DNA of 64,000 bases, from NCBI RefSeq assembly GCF_025426255.1, contig NZ_CP104861.1, positions 2,542,001 to 2,606,000 on the forward strand, read 5' to 3'. Within the stretch, counting starts at the first letter, position 1; each line of letters opens with the position of its first letter. This document shows positions 28,688 to 38,828 of the stretch, one piece after another. Origin of the DNA: Pseudomonas fragi (GTDB lineage Bacteria; Pseudomonadota; Gammaproteobacteria; Pseudomonadales; Pseudomonadaceae). The notes beneath the pieces were generated by a model. The model did no database searches and was not told the DNA's origin. It saw only the letters and a list, made by a program, of their open reading frames with translations. The position numbers and the translations under genes were made by a program.

Positions 28688-30430
28688 ATGAGGCGATTGA
28701 AAAACAGCACCGTTGCGCCGTTGATACATGCACTGGCCGACTATAAAAGCATTCTGATCAGCGTTGGCTGTTTTACCGCCTTGATCAATATATTGATGCT
28801 GGTGCCATCGATTTACATGCTGCAGGTCTATGACCGGGTATTGTCTTCGCAGAACACTACGACGCTGGCGATGTTGTCATTAATGGTGGTGGGTTTTTTC
28901 ATCTTTATCGGGCTGCTTGAAACTGTCCGCAGTTTTATTGTTATCCGCATTGGTAGCCAACTGGAGCGCAGGTTTAACCAGCAGGTGTACCGTGCCGCGT
29001 TCGAGCGCAACCTGTTCAGTGGCCAGGCCCATGCCGGGCAGGCATTAGGGGATTTGACCCTGATCCGCCAGTTTGTCACCGGCCCTGCATTATTTGCCTT
29101 CTTTGATGCGCCGTGGTTTCCCGTCTATTTATGGGTAATTTTTCTGTTCAGCCCCTGGCTCGGGCTGATGGCGACCGCAGGCGCGCTGCTGCTGATTGCC
29201 CTGGCGTGCATCAATGAAGTGATGACGCGCAAGTCCCTGAGCCAGGCCAGCCAGTATTCCCAGCAGTCCAGCCAACTGGCCACCAGCCATTTGCACAATG
29301 CCGAGACGATTCAGGCCATGGGCATGCTGGGTGTGTTGCGCAAACGCTGGTTTAACCTGCACTCACGGTTCCTGGCCGAGCAAAACAAGGCCAGCGACAC
29401 CGGTGCCGTGATCGGTTCGGTGAGCAAAACCTTGCGTTTGTGCTTGCAATCACTGGTGCTCGGCTTGGGTGCCCTGCTGGTGATCAAGGGTGAGATGAGC
29501 GCGGGAATGATGATTGCCGGTTCGATTTTGATGGGCCGTGTGTTGAGCCCCATCGATCAACTGATAGCCGTCTGGAAACAATGGAGTTCGGCCAGGTTGG
29601 CCTATCGACGGCTGGACAGCTTGCTACGCGAGCATCCGCCAGGCGAAGACAACCTGCAGTTGCCAGCGCCCAAGGGCCAGTTGAGCTTTGAGCAGGTCAG
29701 TGCCGCACCGCCGGGCCTGCGATTGCCCACCTTGCATCAGGTCAGTTTCAACCTCAACGCGGGCGAGGTGCTCGGCGTGCTGGGCGCGTCGGGCTCCGGC
29801 AAGTCGACCCTGGCGCGGGTGCTGGTGGGTGTATGGCCGACGTTGGCGGGTACGGTGCGCCTGGATGGTGCAGATATTCATCAATGGAACCGCGATCAAT
29901 TGGGCCCGTATATCGGCTATTTGCCACAGGACATCGAGCTGTTCAGCGGCAGCATTGCTGAAAATATCGCCCGCTTTCGTGATGCAGATCCCCAGCAGGT
30001 AGTTGCGGCGGCGCGTCAGGCCGGGGTTCACGAGATGATTTTGCGTCTGGCGCAAGGTTACGACACGGTCCTGGGGGATGAGGGCAGCGGCCTGTCAGGC
30101 GGGCAGAAACAGCGGGTGGCGCTGGCCCGTGCTCTTTATGGCAACCCGAGACTGGTGGTGCTGGATGAGCCCAACTCCAACCTCGATGCGGTCGGTGACG
30201 CGGCGCTGACCCAGGCCATAGCTCACCTGAAGGCGCAGGGCTGCACCGTGGTGCTGGTGACGCATCGTTCGTCTTCGCTGGCCCAGGCCGACAAGCTACT
30301 GGTACTCAACGAAGGTCGCTGCCAGGTATTCGGGCCGAGTGCCGAGGTGCTCAAGGCGTTGTCCGGGGCCCAACAGCAACACGCCGCGCCCCAAGCGGCG
30401 AGTATCAACCGTCAGAGCGCTGACGCATGA
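28688..30430 (+). CDS. aprD: Type I secretion ABC transporter AprD
   Basis: A 580-residue inner-membrane ATPase that powers export of AprA and LipA. The membrane domain covers about residues 20-300. The nucleotide-binding domain has Walker A GASGSGKST, Q-loop GYLPQDIELFSG, signature LSGGQKQR and Walker B RLVVLDEPNSNLD. The gap to aprI is 124 bases and holds short hairpins (TGAGC...GCTCA). It overlaps aprE by four bases. Confidence 0.95.
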   Translation: MRRLKNSTVAPLIHALADYKSILISVGCFTALINILMLVPSIYMLQVYDRVLSSQNTTTLAMLSLMVVGFFIFIGLLETVRSFIVIRIGSQLERRFNQQVYRAAFERNLFSGQAHAGQALGDLTLIRQFVTGPALFAFFDAPWFPVYLWVIFLFSPWLGLMATAGALLLIALACINEVMTRKSLSQASQYSQQSSQLATSHLHNAETIQAMGMLGVLRKRWFNLHSRFLAEQNKASDTGAVIGSVSKTLRLCLQSLVLGLGALLVIKGEMSAGMMIAGSILMGRVLSPIDQLIAVWKQWSSARLAYRRLDSLLREHPPGEDNLQLPAPKGQLSFEQVSAAPPGLRLPTLHQVSFNLNAGEVLGVLGASGSGKSTLARVLVGVWPTLAGTVRLDGADIHQWNRDQLGPYIGYLPQDIELFSGSIAENIARFRDADPQQVVAAARQAGVHEMILRLAQGYDTVLGDEGSGLSGGQKQRVALARALYGNPRLVVLDEPNSNLDAVGDAALTQAIAHLKAQGCTVVLVTHRSSSLAQADKLLVLNEGRCQVFGPSAEVLKALSGAQQQHAAPQAASINRQSADA

Positions 30431-31758
30431 GCAAGGATGCTGCAAGCATGAATCAACACGATCAACCATCATCGCGCGAACGCGGTGCCGGGTACTACGT
30501 GCGAGCAGGCTGGGTGCTGACCCTGGTCGGTGCGGGTAGTTTCTTCCTGTGGGCCAGCCTTGCGCCGCTGGACGAAGGTATTCCGGTGCAAGGCACGGTG
30601 GTGGTGTCGGGCAAGCGCAAGGCCGTGCAGTCGTTGGGCGCTGGGGTGATGAGCCGGATTCTGGTGCGTGAGGGCCAGACGGTGCGTCAGGGCGAGCCGT
30701 TGTTTCGACTGGACCAGACCCAGGTCGAGGCGGATGTGCAATCGTTGCGCGCCCAGTACCGGATGGCCTGGGCCAGTCTGGCCCGTTGGCAAAGCGAGCG
30801 TGACAACCTGGCGCGGGTGAGCTTCCCCCTGGAATTGAGCCAGGACCCTGACCCACGGTTGGCGCTGGTGCTGGAAGGCCAGCAGCAGTTGTTCAGTAGC
30901 CGGCGCGAAGCCTTTGCCCGCGAACAGGCCGGGCTCAAAGCCGGTATTGAAGGCGCAACCCAGCAGCTAAACGGGATGCGCCGAGCGCGTGGTGATCAAA
31001 CGGCTCAAGCCGACTCCTTGCGGCAACAGTTGAACAATCTTCGGCCCCTGGCTGAAAACGGCTATATCCCGCGCAATCGCCTGATGGAGTACGAGCGACA
31101 GCTGTCCCAGGTGCAGCAGGATCTGGCGCAGAACGCCGGTGAAAGCGGGCGTATCGAACAGGGCATTCTGGAGTCGCGGCTCAAACTGGCGCAGCACATT
31201 GATGAATACCAGAAAGAGGTGCGCAGCCAACTGGCCGATGCCCAACTCAAAACCCTGACCCTTGAACAACAATTGGCATCGGCCGGTTTTGATCTGTTGC
31301 ACAGTGAAATCAACGCGCCAGCTGATGGCATCGCCGTCAATCTTAGCGTGCACACCGAAGGCGCGGTGGTGCGGGCGGGCGAAACCCTGCTGGAGATCGT
31401 GCCCCAAGGCACGCGCCTCGAGGTGGAAGGGCGCCTGCCGGTGCATCTGGTGGACAGGGTGGGCAGCCAGTTGCCGGTGGATATTCTGTTTACCGCGTTC
31501 AATCAAAGCAGTACCCCTCGGGTGTCGGGGCAGGTGAATCTGGTTTCAGCCGATCAGTTGCTCGATGAAAAAACCGGCATGCCGTATTACGTGCTGCGCA
31601 GCTCGGTCAGTGACCAAGCGCTGGAAAAACTCAACGGACTGGTGATCAAGCCCGGCATGCCTGCCGAGATGTTTGTGCGCACGGGCGAGCGCTCGTTGCT
31701 CAACTACTTGTTTAAACCGCTGCTGGATCGCGCAGGTTCTGCGCTGACTGAGCGCTAG
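30427..31758 (+). CDS. aprE: Type I secretion membrane-fusion protein AprE
   Basis: A 443-residue HlyD-family adapter with one N-terminal membrane helix (LTLVGAGSFFLWASLAPLDE), a long coiled coil, and the HlyD C-terminal consensus ending MPAEMFVRTGERSLLNYLFK. It links AprD to the outer-membrane channel. The first start overlaps the aprD stop (ATGA); a second ATG is at residue 8. The aprF stub starts two bases after its stop. Confidence 0.94.
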   Translation: MSKDAASMNQHDQPSSRERGAGYYVRAGWVLTLVGAGSFFLWASLAPLDEGIPVQGTVVVSGKRKAVQSLGAGVMSRILVREGQTVRQGEPLFRLDQTQVEADVQSLRAQYRMAWASLARWQSERDNLARVSFPLELSQDPDPRLALVLEGQQQLFSSRREAFAREQAGLKAGIEGATQQLNGMRRARGDQTAQADSLRQQLNNLRPLAENGYIPRNRLMEYERQLSQVQQDLAQNAGESGRIEQGILESRLKLAQHIDEYQKEVRSQLADAQLKTLTLEQQLASAGFDLLHSEINAPADGIAVNLSVHTEGAVVRAGETLLEIVPQGTRLEVEGRLPVHLVDRVGSQLPVDILFTAFNQSSTPRVSGQVNLVSADQLLDEKTGMPYYVLRSSVSDQALEKLNGLVIKPGMPAEMFVRTGERSLLNYLFKPLLDRAGSALTER

Positions 31759-31759
31759 G

Positions 31760-32365
31760 ATGCTGCGACTTATGAAGATAGCTGCAAGGGTGGGCCTGGG
31801 TTTTGCGCTATGGGTCGGTGTCGCTGGCAGTGCCCAGGCACTGGGCCCGTTTGAGGTATACGAACAGGCGTTGCGCAATGATCCAGAGTTCCTCGGTGCC
31901 ATCAAGGAGCGCGACGCAGGCCTGGAGAGCCGCAATAACACCATCGGTATTGAGATCAGCCTGCCGCTGTATGCGGGGGGCGGGGTGTCGGCGTCGGTGC
32001 GTCAGGCCAGCAGCAATCTGGCCCAGGTGGAATACGAACTGGAGGGAAAAACTCGCGAAACCCTTATCGAACTGCGGCGCCAATTCAATGCCTGCCAGTC
32101 GGGTGTCAGCAAGTTGCGCGCCTATCAAAAAGCCCTGATTTCGGCCGAAGCGCTGGTGGTGTCGACCCGTCAGAGCATTCTGGGGGGTGAACGGGTCAAC
32201 CTCGATGCGTTGAATGCCCAGCAGCAGCTGTACAGCACGCGCCGCGACCTGGCCCAGACGCGTTACGACTATTTGCTGGCCTGGACCAAGTTGCATTTTT
32301 ACGCAGGGACCTTGGGCGAGCAGGACCTGGCACGGGTCGATGAGGCGTTTGTGGTGCACGATTGA
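31760..32365 (+). pseudogene. aprF: Outer-membrane channel AprF with a large in-frame central deletion
   Basis: AprF proteins are TolC-family channels of about 450-480 residues with two repeats. This one is 201 residues. Residues 1-58 match the AprF start (signal peptide ending AQA, then LGPFEVYEQALRNDPEFLGA and ERDAGLESR), and the next residues, NNTIGIEISLPLYAGGG, match the AprF sequence near residue 300, running to a normal end DEAF. About 240-250 residues are therefore missing at about base 31934, with the frame kept. Half of the beta-barrel and coiled-coil tunnel is lost, so a normal channel is unlikely. Promoters and flanks look intact. I mark it as a probable pseudogene because of the deletion, but it is still an open frame and could be expressed. 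Confidence 0.85.
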
Positions 32366-32390
32366 TTTGATCAACCAGGAGAGTAGAACC

Positions 32391-34241
32391 ATGGCAGTGT
32401 TTGACTACAAGGATGTGGGTTCCAGCGCATCTACGGCACTTTTCAAGGATGCAATGGCAATCACGCTTTACAGCTATCACAACCTCGACAACGGTTTTGC
32501 CGTGGGTTACCAGCAACACGGTCTCGGCACAGGTTTGCCTGCCACATTGGTCAAGGCCGTACTGGGCGGCACCGATTCTCAGGGGGTAGTGCCGGGGATT
32601 CCCTGGAACCCGGACTCGGAGAAACTTGCCCGTGAAGCGGTGGAAAAAGCCGGGTGGACCCCCATCAGCGCCGAGCAATTGGGATACGCGGGCAAGGTCG
32701 ATCAGCGTGGGACATTTTTCGGCGAAAAGGCAGGTTATGGCAGCGCCCAAGTGGAAATCCTCGGCAAATACGCCGCCGATGGTCATTTGACGTCTATCGG
32801 TATCGGTTTTCGTGGCACCAGCGGGCCGCGTGAGTCGTTGATTACGGACTCCATCGGCGATGCAATCAGCGATTTACTAGCGGCCATCGGGCCTGCGGAC
32901 TACGCCAAAAACTACAGCGCCAACGCCTTTGACGCGCTGCTCGGCAAAGTGGCTGCCTTTGCCAGCGCTCAAGGGTTGAACGGCAAGGATGTGCTGGTCA
33001 GCGGCCATAGCCTGGGTGGTCTGGCAGTCAATAGCCTGGCAGACCTGAGTGGCGATCACTGGTCGGGGTTTTATCGGGATGCCAAGTACATCGCGTTTGC
33101 GTCACCCACACAAAGCGAAACCACGTCCAATGTGTTGAATATCGGTTACGAAAACGACCCGGTGTTCCGCGCCCTGGATGGCTCGGATTTCAATCTTTCG
33201 TCGTTGGGTGTGCATGATGCGTATCAGCCGTCCGCCACCAACAATATTGTCAGTTTCAACGATCACTACGCTTCCACCGCGTGGAACCTGATGCCCTTTT
33301 CAATTGCCAATATCTCGACCTGGATCACCCACTTGCCCAGTGGCTATGAAAGCGGGATGACGCGGATTCTCGACTCGGCGTTTTATGACCTGACCCACAA
33401 GGACTCGACCATTGTGGTCGCCAATTTGTCCAACCCGACGCGAGAAAACACCTGGGTTCAGGACCTCAATCGCAATGCTGAACCCCATAAAGGCAGCACT
33501 TTTATCATTGGCAGCGACGGCAACGATTTGATTCAGGGTGGCCGCGGCAACGACTTCCTGGAAGGGCGCGACGGTAATGACACCTTCCGCGACAGTGGCG
33601 GCTACAACATCATTCTGGGTGGCAAGGGCGTCAACACCCTGGACCTGCAGCAATCGTTGAGTCGTGTGGATGTGGTCAATGATGGGCAGGGCAGCCTGTA
33701 TGTTCGCGATGCCCACGGCGGGATCAGTATTGCCCGTGACATCAGCTTTTTAATAACCGAAGAGCCCGCCTGGCTAGGGTTGAGCCACCACGAGGTTAAC
33801 CATCGGGTGGCCGATGATGGCTTGTGGTCCGGCAAAGACCGCACTGACTACACCCACTCGATCAAGGCCGGACCGGGCGACAGCACGCTCAAGGCGGTTG
33901 AACAGGGCGATTGGCTGCTGGGGCAGGGCGGTAACGATCATTTGATCGGTTTGCAGGGCAACAATGTGTTTATTGGTGGTGCCGGCAATGACCTGCTGGA
34001 GGCCGCTGGCGGCAACAATACGTTCGTTTTCAGCGGGCATTTTGGCAACGACACGCTGCTGGGCTATCAGCCCACCGACACGTTGGTGTTTTTGGGGGTT
34101 GAGGGTGGCCACGTCGCCGACTACCGGGCCCATGCCAGTGCATCAGGGCATGACACGGTGCTCAGCTTCGGCAGCGACTCGGTAACTCTGGTCGGTGTCG
34201 GGCTGGCCTCCCTGGCGGGCACGGATATTGTGATTGCCTGA
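32391..34241 (+). CDS. lipA: Family I.3 lipase (LipA/PueA type)
   Basis: A 616-residue secreted triacylglycerol lipase that depends on the Apr exporter. The nucleophile is in VSGHSLGGLA (Ser207), with the likely acid near residue 256 (GYENDPVF) and His near 314 (STWITHLPSG). Glycine-rich calcium-binding repeats lie at about residues 381-410 (GSDGNDLIQG, GGRGNDFLEG) and 505-540 (GQGGNDHLIG, GGAGNDLLEA). It ends in the export tail GTDIVIA. The ATG at 32391 follows AGGAG; the upstream extension overlaps aprF. Similar enzymes also degrade polyurethane. It directly follows aprF without autotransporter genes in between. Confidence 0.94.
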   Translation: MAVFDYKDVGSSASTALFKDAMAITLYSYHNLDNGFAVGYQQHGLGTGLPATLVKAVLGGTDSQGVVPGIPWNPDSEKLAREAVEKAGWTPISAEQLGYAGKVDQRGTFFGEKAGYGSAQVEILGKYAADGHLTSIGIGFRGTSGPRESLITDSIGDAISDLLAAIGPADYAKNYSANAFDALLGKVAAFASAQGLNGKDVLVSGHSLGGLAVNSLADLSGDHWSGFYRDAKYIAFASPTQSETTSNVLNIGYENDPVFRALDGSDFNLSSLGVHDAYQPSATNNIVSFNDHYASTAWNLMPFSIANISTWITHLPSGYESGMTRILDSAFYDLTHKDSTIVVANLSNPTRENTWVQDLNRNAEPHKGSTFIIGSDGNDLIQGGRGNDFLEGRDGNDTFRDSGGYNIILGGKGVNTLDLQQSLSRVDVVNDGQGSLYVRDAHGGISIARDISFLITEEPAWLGLSHHEVNHRVADDGLWSGKDRTDYTHSIKAGPGDSTLKAVEQGDWLLGQGGNDHLIGLQGNNVFIGGAGNDLLEAAGGNNTFVFSGHFGNDTLLGYQPTDTLVFLGVEGGHVADYRAHASASGHDTVLSFGSDSVTLVGVGLASLAGTDIVIA

Positions 34242-34280
34242 CGGCAAGCTTCACGCTTGCAACTTGCCGTTTGCAGCTGC
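34241..34280 (+). terminator. Hairpin terminator after lipA
   Basis: ACGGCAAG (34241-34248) pairs with CTTGCCGT (34263-34270), with an inner AAGC/GCTT pair, and TTTT follows at 34281. It ends the apr-lip operon. Confidence 0.65.
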
Positions 34281-34282
34281 TT

Positions 34283-35917
34283 TTAAACCTTGAACTGGCG
34301 TAGTTGCCCATTGAGCTGCACGCTTAACTCCTTGAGGTGCGCGCTGGCGGTGCTCGATTGTTCGGCCGCATGGGCTGTGCCCTGTGACAGTTCGGCGGCC
34401 CGGGTTACATTTTGGTTGATGTCTTCCACGACATGGGCCTGTTGCAGTGTGGCGCTGGCAATCGAGGCGTTGAGGTCGTTGAGGTTGTTCAGGGCCTGGC
34501 CAATGCTGGTCAGGCTCTGTCCAGCTTGGGTGGCCTGCTCGATGGTCAATTGCGAGGCGCGACTGCTGCTGCCAATCACATTCACCGCCGCTTCGGAGTG
34601 TTTTTGCAGGCCTTCGATCATGGTCTGGATTTCAGCCGTGGATTTCTGTGTGCGCTGGGCCAGCAGTCGAACCTCGTCAGCCACCACCGCAAAGCCACGA
34701 CCTTGCTCGCCTGCGCGTGCAGCTTCGATCGCCGCGTTGAGGGCCAGCAGGTTGGTTTGATCAGCTATCGAACGGATCACCTCCAACACGCTGCCGATTT
34801 CGCTGCTTTGGGTGGCCAGGGTGCGGATCACCTCGACTGCCTGATTGATGGTGCCGGACAGTTGGTCGATCTGCTGCAGGCTGCTGTCGATGTTCTGCTG
34901 ACCAAGCTCAGCTTGCGACTGGGCACCGCGCATTTCACTGGCCGCGTGCTCGGCGTTTTTGGCGACCTCGTGCACGGCGTAGGTGACTTCGTTGATCGCC
35001 GTCGCCACCTGATCCATTTGCAGCGCTTGCTGCTGGCTGCGCTGTTGTGCGTCGGTCGCGTCGTTGCCCAGCTCAGCCGAGGACTGGTCCAAGGCTGTGG
35101 CGGTGGACTGCAAGTGGCTGATTACATTTCGCAGTTTGGCGGTGAAGGCATTGAAGTGTTGCGCCAACAGCGTGACTTCATCCTGGCCGTGGGTATCCAG
35201 GCTACGGGTCAGATCGCTTTCGCCGCTGGCAATATTGGCCATGGCCTGCACCGCCTCTTGCAGGGGGCGCACGATGCTGCGGGCAATCAGGGTAACCAGC
35301 AGCGTCATGATCAGCGCGATGCCAAGGCCTGCCCAACTGGCCTTCCAGGCTTGTGCCTGGAACTCGGCCTGCATGTCATCGATATACACACCAGAGCCAA
35401 TGACCCAGCCCCAGGGCTCGAACAGCTGTACATAGGAGGTTTTTTGCACCGGTGCGTCGGCACCCGGTTTTGGCCAGCGGTAGTCCACCATGCCGGCGCC
35501 CCTGGTTTTGGCCAGGTTGGCCATTTCGTTAAAAATCGCGAACCCGTCGGGGTCCTTGATACTCGACAGGTCTTTGCCGTCGAGCTTGGGGTTGGTGGGG
35601 TGCATGACCATAAAAGGGCGCAGGTCATTGATCCAGAAATAGTCGTCATGGTCATAGCGCAGTTTGCTGATCACGCTCAGCGCCTGTTGTTGCGCGGCTT
35701 CACGGCTTAAACTGCCTGCCATTTCGAGGCCATGGTAATAGCTGAGAACACCGCTGGCCGCTTGCACCACATGCTGCGTCTTCTGGGCTTTACCTTGATA
35801 CAAATCGTCATGTATCTGCTTTAGCATCAGCAAACCCAACGCCAGCAGCATGGCGATGGCCACGATCAAAATCAGCCATAGACGTCGGCTGATGGATAAC
35901 CCGCGCAGGGTATTCAT
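34283..35917 (-). CDS. Methyl-accepting chemotaxis protein with sCache ligand-binding domain
   Basis: A 544-residue chemoreceptor. TM1 is about residues 12-30. The periplasmic domain carries the single Cache pattern [20 protein letters not shown] and [14 protein letters not shown], which typically binds small carboxylates. TM2 ([20 protein letters not shown]) and a HAMP domain follow. The signalling tip is the conserved [20 protein letters not shown] and [19 protein letters not shown]. No CheB/CheR-binding pentapeptide is at the C-terminus. AGGAGT precedes the start. The ligand is unknown. Confidence 0.92.
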   Translation of the reverse strand: MNTLRGLSISRRLWLILIVAIAMLLALGLLMLKQIHDDLYQGKAQKTQHVVQAASGVLSYYHGLEMAGSLSREAAQQQALSVISKLRYDHDDYFWINDLRPFMVMHPTNPKLDGKDLSSIKDPDGFAIFNEMANLAKTRGAGMVDYRWPKPGADAPVQKTSYVQLFEPWGWVIGSGVYIDDMQAEFQAQAWKASWAGLGIALIMTLLVTLIARSIVRPLQEAVQAMANIASGESDLTRSLDTHGQDEVTLLAQHFNAFTAKLRNVISHLQSTATALDQSSAELGNDATDAQQRSQQQALQMDQVATAINEVTYAVHEVAKNAEHAASEMRGAQSQAELGQQNIDSSLQQIDQLSGTINQAVEVIRTLATQSSEIGSVLEVIRSIADQTNLLALNAAIEAARAGEQGRGFAVVADEVRLLAQRTQKSTAEIQTMIEGLQKHSEAAVNVIGSSSRASQLTIEQATQAGQSLTSIGQALNNLNDLNASIASATLQQAHVVEDINQNVTRAAELSQGTAHAAEQSSTASAHLKELSVQLNGQLRQFKV

Positions 35918-36177
35918 AACTGGTCACTCCTGGTTTTTTATTCTTGTGGTGATTCACTGAACCGCCTTCTGGCCTGCATGTCTTAGCAGCGAAAGTGGAA
36001 CGTGTCTGATAGGATCTCGGCCGAAATTGGCAAAGCTGCATCTTTATTGATTTCTGACAGTTTTTTCACACCGTTCTGGGGAACATGGCGCACCTGTAAC
36101 CCACTCCAGGGCAGCGGTTGCAAACACTTAATCAAGACTAATCAGCTCTGCATGAGGCAGGGCTTTATGGGGGAATA

Positions 36178-37008
36178 ATGGATCTTTGGACTGCCGCTCA
36201 GGCGTTGATACTTGGCGTCGTTGAAGGCTTGACGGAGTTTTTGCCGATTTCGAGCACTGGCCACCAGATTATTGTGGCCGACCTGCTTAACTTTGGCGGC
36301 GAGCGCGCAATGGCGTTCAACATCATCATCCAGCTGGGCGCGATTTTGGCCGTGGTCTGGGAGTTTCGCCGCAAGATCATCGATGTGGTCGTCGGTTTGC
36401 CCACCAAACCTGAAGCACGGCGCTTTACCACCAACCTGATCATCGCGGTAATGCCAGCGGTGGTATTGGGGGTGATTTTCGCCGATGTGATCCACGAGTA
36501 TCTGTTCAACCCGATTACCGTTGCCACGGCACTGGTGATAGGTGGTGTGATCATGTTGTGGGCTGAACGCCGCCAACATGTGATTCGCGCCGAGACAGTG
36601 GACGACATGACCTGGAAAGACGCGGTAAAAATCGGCTTCGCGCAATGCCTGGCGATGATTCCAGGCACTTCGCGTTCGGGTTCGACGATTATCGGCGGCC
36701 TGCTGTTTGGCTTGTCGCGCAAGGCGGCCACCGAGTTTTCATTCTTCCTGGCGATGCCAACCATGGTTGGTGCGGCGGTGTACTCGGGTTACAAGTACCG
36801 TCACCTGTTCCAGCCTGACGATTTGCCGGTCTTTGCAATCGGTTTTGTGACCTCGTTTATCTTCGCGATGATCGCGGTACGCGCATTGCTGAAGTTTATT
36901 TCGAACCATAGCTATGCGGCCTTCGCCTGGTATCGCATTGCGTTTGGCCTGCTGATTCTGGCCACCTGGCAGTTCGGCTGGATCGACTGGTCTGCGGCGT
37001 CGGCGTGA
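36178..37008 (+). CDS. uppP: Undecaprenyl-diphosphatase UppP (BacA)
   Basis: A 276-residue inner-membrane enzyme that dephosphorylates undecaprenyl diphosphate to recycle the lipid carrier of peptidoglycan synthesis and gives bacitracin tolerance. The catalytic regions are [20 protein letters not shown] near residues 8-27 and [20 protein letters not shown] near residues 160-179. Length is normal. Its stop overlaps the DUF1294 gene start by four bases. Confidence 0.95.
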   Translation: MDLWTAAQALILGVVEGLTEFLPISSTGHQIIVADLLNFGGERAMAFNIIIQLGAILAVVWEFRRKIIDVVVGLPTKPEARRFTTNLIIAVMPAVVLGVIFADVIHEYLFNPITVATALVIGGVIMLWAERRQHVIRAETVDDMTWKDAVKIGFAQCLAMIPGTSRSGSTIIGGLLFGLSRKAATEFSFFLAMPTMVGAAVYSGYKYRHLFQPDDLPVFAIGFVTSFIFAMIAVRALLKFISNHSYAAFAWYRIAFGLLILATWQFGWIDWSAASA

Positions 37009-37442
37009 AGAAACAGGTTAAAGAACGGCGCGAGCCGGTTGCTGCCCGCGAGCAACATGGCGCGCCGATCCGTGGTTTGAAGCTTAAGCTGCTGGTGTTG
37101 GCGCTGCTCTGTGCGTTGCCCCTGGGCGGCTCGGCAAGCCTGCTGCTCCACGGGGTTAGCCGGGTGCCGCTGTTGGTCTATGGGGTTGCCAGCGCCCTGG
37201 CGTTTGGCCTGTATTGGTACGACAAGCAACAGGCCAAAGCAGGGCAGTGGCGTACCCCGGAGAAGGTCTTGCACGGGGTTGAGCTGCTTGGCGGCTGGCC
37301 GGGGGCATTGGTGGCACAACAGATGTTTCGCCACAAAACCCGCAAGCTGTCCTATCAGGTCTGGTTCTGGCTGATCGTGGCGGTGCATCAGGTGGTATGG
37401 ATTGATGTTTTGTTCCTGAAACTGACCTTTCTCGATCTATAG
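37005..37442 (+). CDS. DUF1294 family membrane protein
   Basis: A 145-residue protein with four helices that starts at a GTG overlapping the uppP stop (GTGA). The DUF1294 signature is visible: [20 protein letters not shown], then [20 protein letters not shown] and [15 protein letters not shown]1294 is often fused to cold-shock domains; here it stands alone. No function is known. Coupling to uppP is inferred from overlap. Confidence 0.85.
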   Translation: MKKQVKERREPVAAREQHGAPIRGLKLKLLVLALLCALPLGGSASLLLHGVSRVPLLVYGVASALAFGLYWYDKQQAKAGQWRTPEKVLHGVELLGGWPGALVAQQMFRHKTRKLSYQVWFWLIVAVHQVVWIDVLFLKLTFLDL

Positions 37443-37445
37443 CGA

Positions 37446-37799
37446 TCAGAGCAGCAAACCGATCTGACGCTTTTTCGCCAGCTTGCTGACCACCAACTGG
37501 TGGGAGCGGCGCAACAGCTCCTGCAGTTCTGCAGCGCCCATCGGGTAGGGCGCTTGCATGTTGATCCAGTACGCCCGCGCCAGATACGGCGACGGGCGTA
37601 TGCCTGGACGGTCGATATAACCTAGAAACAGCTCCTTCTCGACCTTGAACGAGAGTCCGTCGCTATTCAGGTTGAACAGGGCAAACATTTTGCTCTCTTC
37701 GACAAAAAACACCTCAACACCACCCCATTTCACTGCTTCCTGAGCACCGGGCAGGCTACGGCAGAATTCGGCTACATCCTGTTTGGTCATGCGGCTCAT
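37446..37799 (-). CDS. MmcQ/YjbR family protein
   Basis: A 117-residue protein with the CyaY-like YjbR fold: FCRSLPGAQEAVKWGGVEVF near the N-terminus and LFLGYIDRPGIRPSPYLARA in the middle. Members are cytoplasmic, may bind DNA or small ligands, and have no settled role. Its start overlaps the stop of the LysR-type gene by four bases, so they are likely co-transcribed. Confidence 0.85.
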   Translation of the reverse strand: MSRMTKQDVAEFCRSLPGAQEAVKWGGVEVFFVEESKMFALFNLNSDGLSFKVEKELFLGYIDRPGIRPSPYLARAYWINMQAPYPMGAAELQELLRRSHQLVVSKLAKKRQIGLLL

Positions 37800-38704
37800 A
37801 GCAGTTTGTCTCCACAGCTTTCGAATGATTCGACCAAGTGATCGATCCAGGCCCGGACCGCAGGCATCACTCCGCGTCTATGCGGGTAGACCGCATGCAG
37901 CCAGCCACCGGGCAAGGTCCATTTTGGCAATAGTTGAACAAGCTGGCCATTCTGTAGTTCCTGTTCGCAATACATCATTGGCAGCACGGTGAAGCCCAGA
38001 CCGTCCAGGGTGCAGGCTTTGCGCACGATAAAGTCGTCAATCCCCAGCCGCGCTTCAAGTACCAGATTGCAGTCCTTGCCGTGTTCATCAAGCATGCGCA
38101 AGTGGACCATACGATCCGCCTCGAGCGCTCCCAGCAACGGGACGTTTTTCAGGTCGTCAGGATTGCTGACAGGCCACTTGCCGGCAAACTCGGGGGTAGC
38201 CACCATCACGGTGCGGGCCTGACGCAGCCGCCGGGTCACCAGCAACGGGTCCTCATCACCTTCTTCGCGCACGCGCAAGGCCACATCGATGCCTTCGGTG
38301 ACCAGGTCAACGCGCCGGTTGAGCAGGCTGACTTCCAGTTGTACCAGGGGGTAGGCCAGCAGGAACGAGCTGATTACACCGGGCATAAATTCATGGGCCA
38401 GGCCCACCGGGCACGTAACACGCAGGCGCCCGCGTGGTTCACTGGACATGCTGGCAACAGCCTCGTCGGCCATTTCGGCCTCCAGCAGCATGGCCTGGCA
38501 ATGGCGCAAGTAGCGTTCACCCACCGCAGTCAGTTTGAGCTGGCGGGTGGTGCGTTGCAGCAGGCGGGCGCCGAGGCGTTCTTCCAGTTCGGCGACCCGG
38601 CGCGACAGGCGTGATTTGGGAACGCCCAGCAGGCGGCCAGCCGCGGCAAAGCCACCGGCTTCGACAACCTTGGCGAAGTAATAGAGGTCATTCAGGTCTT
38701 GCAT
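37796..38704 (-). CDS. LysR-family regulator, divergent from azoR
   Basis: A 302-residue regulator with an N-terminal helix-turn-helix (AAAGRLLGVPKSRLSRRVAE) and a C-terminal effector domain. It resembles the CrgA/YafC-type LysR proteins adjacent to quinone or azo reductases. It is divergently transcribed from azoR; a near-perfect dyad in their shared promoter at 38717-38732 is the likely binding site. Confidence 0.9.
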   Translation of the reverse strand: MQDLNDLYYFAKVVEAGGFAAAGRLLGVPKSRLSRRVAELEERLGARLLQRTTRQLKLTAVGERYLRHCQAMLLEAEMADEAVASMSSEPRGRLRVTCPVGLAHEFMPGVISSFLLAYPLVQLEVSLLNRRVDLVTEGIDVALRVREEGDEDPLLVTRRLRQARTVMVATPEFAGKWPVSNPDDLKNVPLLGALEADRMVHLRMLDEHGKDCNLVLEARLGIDDFIVRKACTLDGLGFTVLPMMYCEQELQNGQLVQLLPKWTLPGGWLHAVYPHRRGVMPAVRAWIDHLVESFESCGDKLL

Positions 38705-38716
38705 GGCGTGCTCACT

Positions 38717-38732
38717 GTCCTACAGGTAGGAC
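38717..38732. promoter_or_regulatory. GTCCTAC-AG-GTAGGAC dyad, likely LysR operator
   Basis: Perfect 7-base arms around AG, 13 bases upstream of the LysR gene and 97 before azoR. It fits the expected inverted-repeat form of a LysR site. Function is inferred from position. Confidence 0.55.
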
Positions 38733-38828
38733 GAACTATCGCACGATGGCTGACTTATCGTCGATTGCTTTCATCGGTAGCATTACCTCCATCAGATCGC
38801 CCAGTGCGGTCCTCATCTGGAGATCACC

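Noticed and set aside
34412..35710. Open frame of 432 residues opposite the chemoreceptor gene
   Set aside because: It is the complement of a high-GC coding sequence; the chemoreceptor on the other strand is fully supported by motifs.
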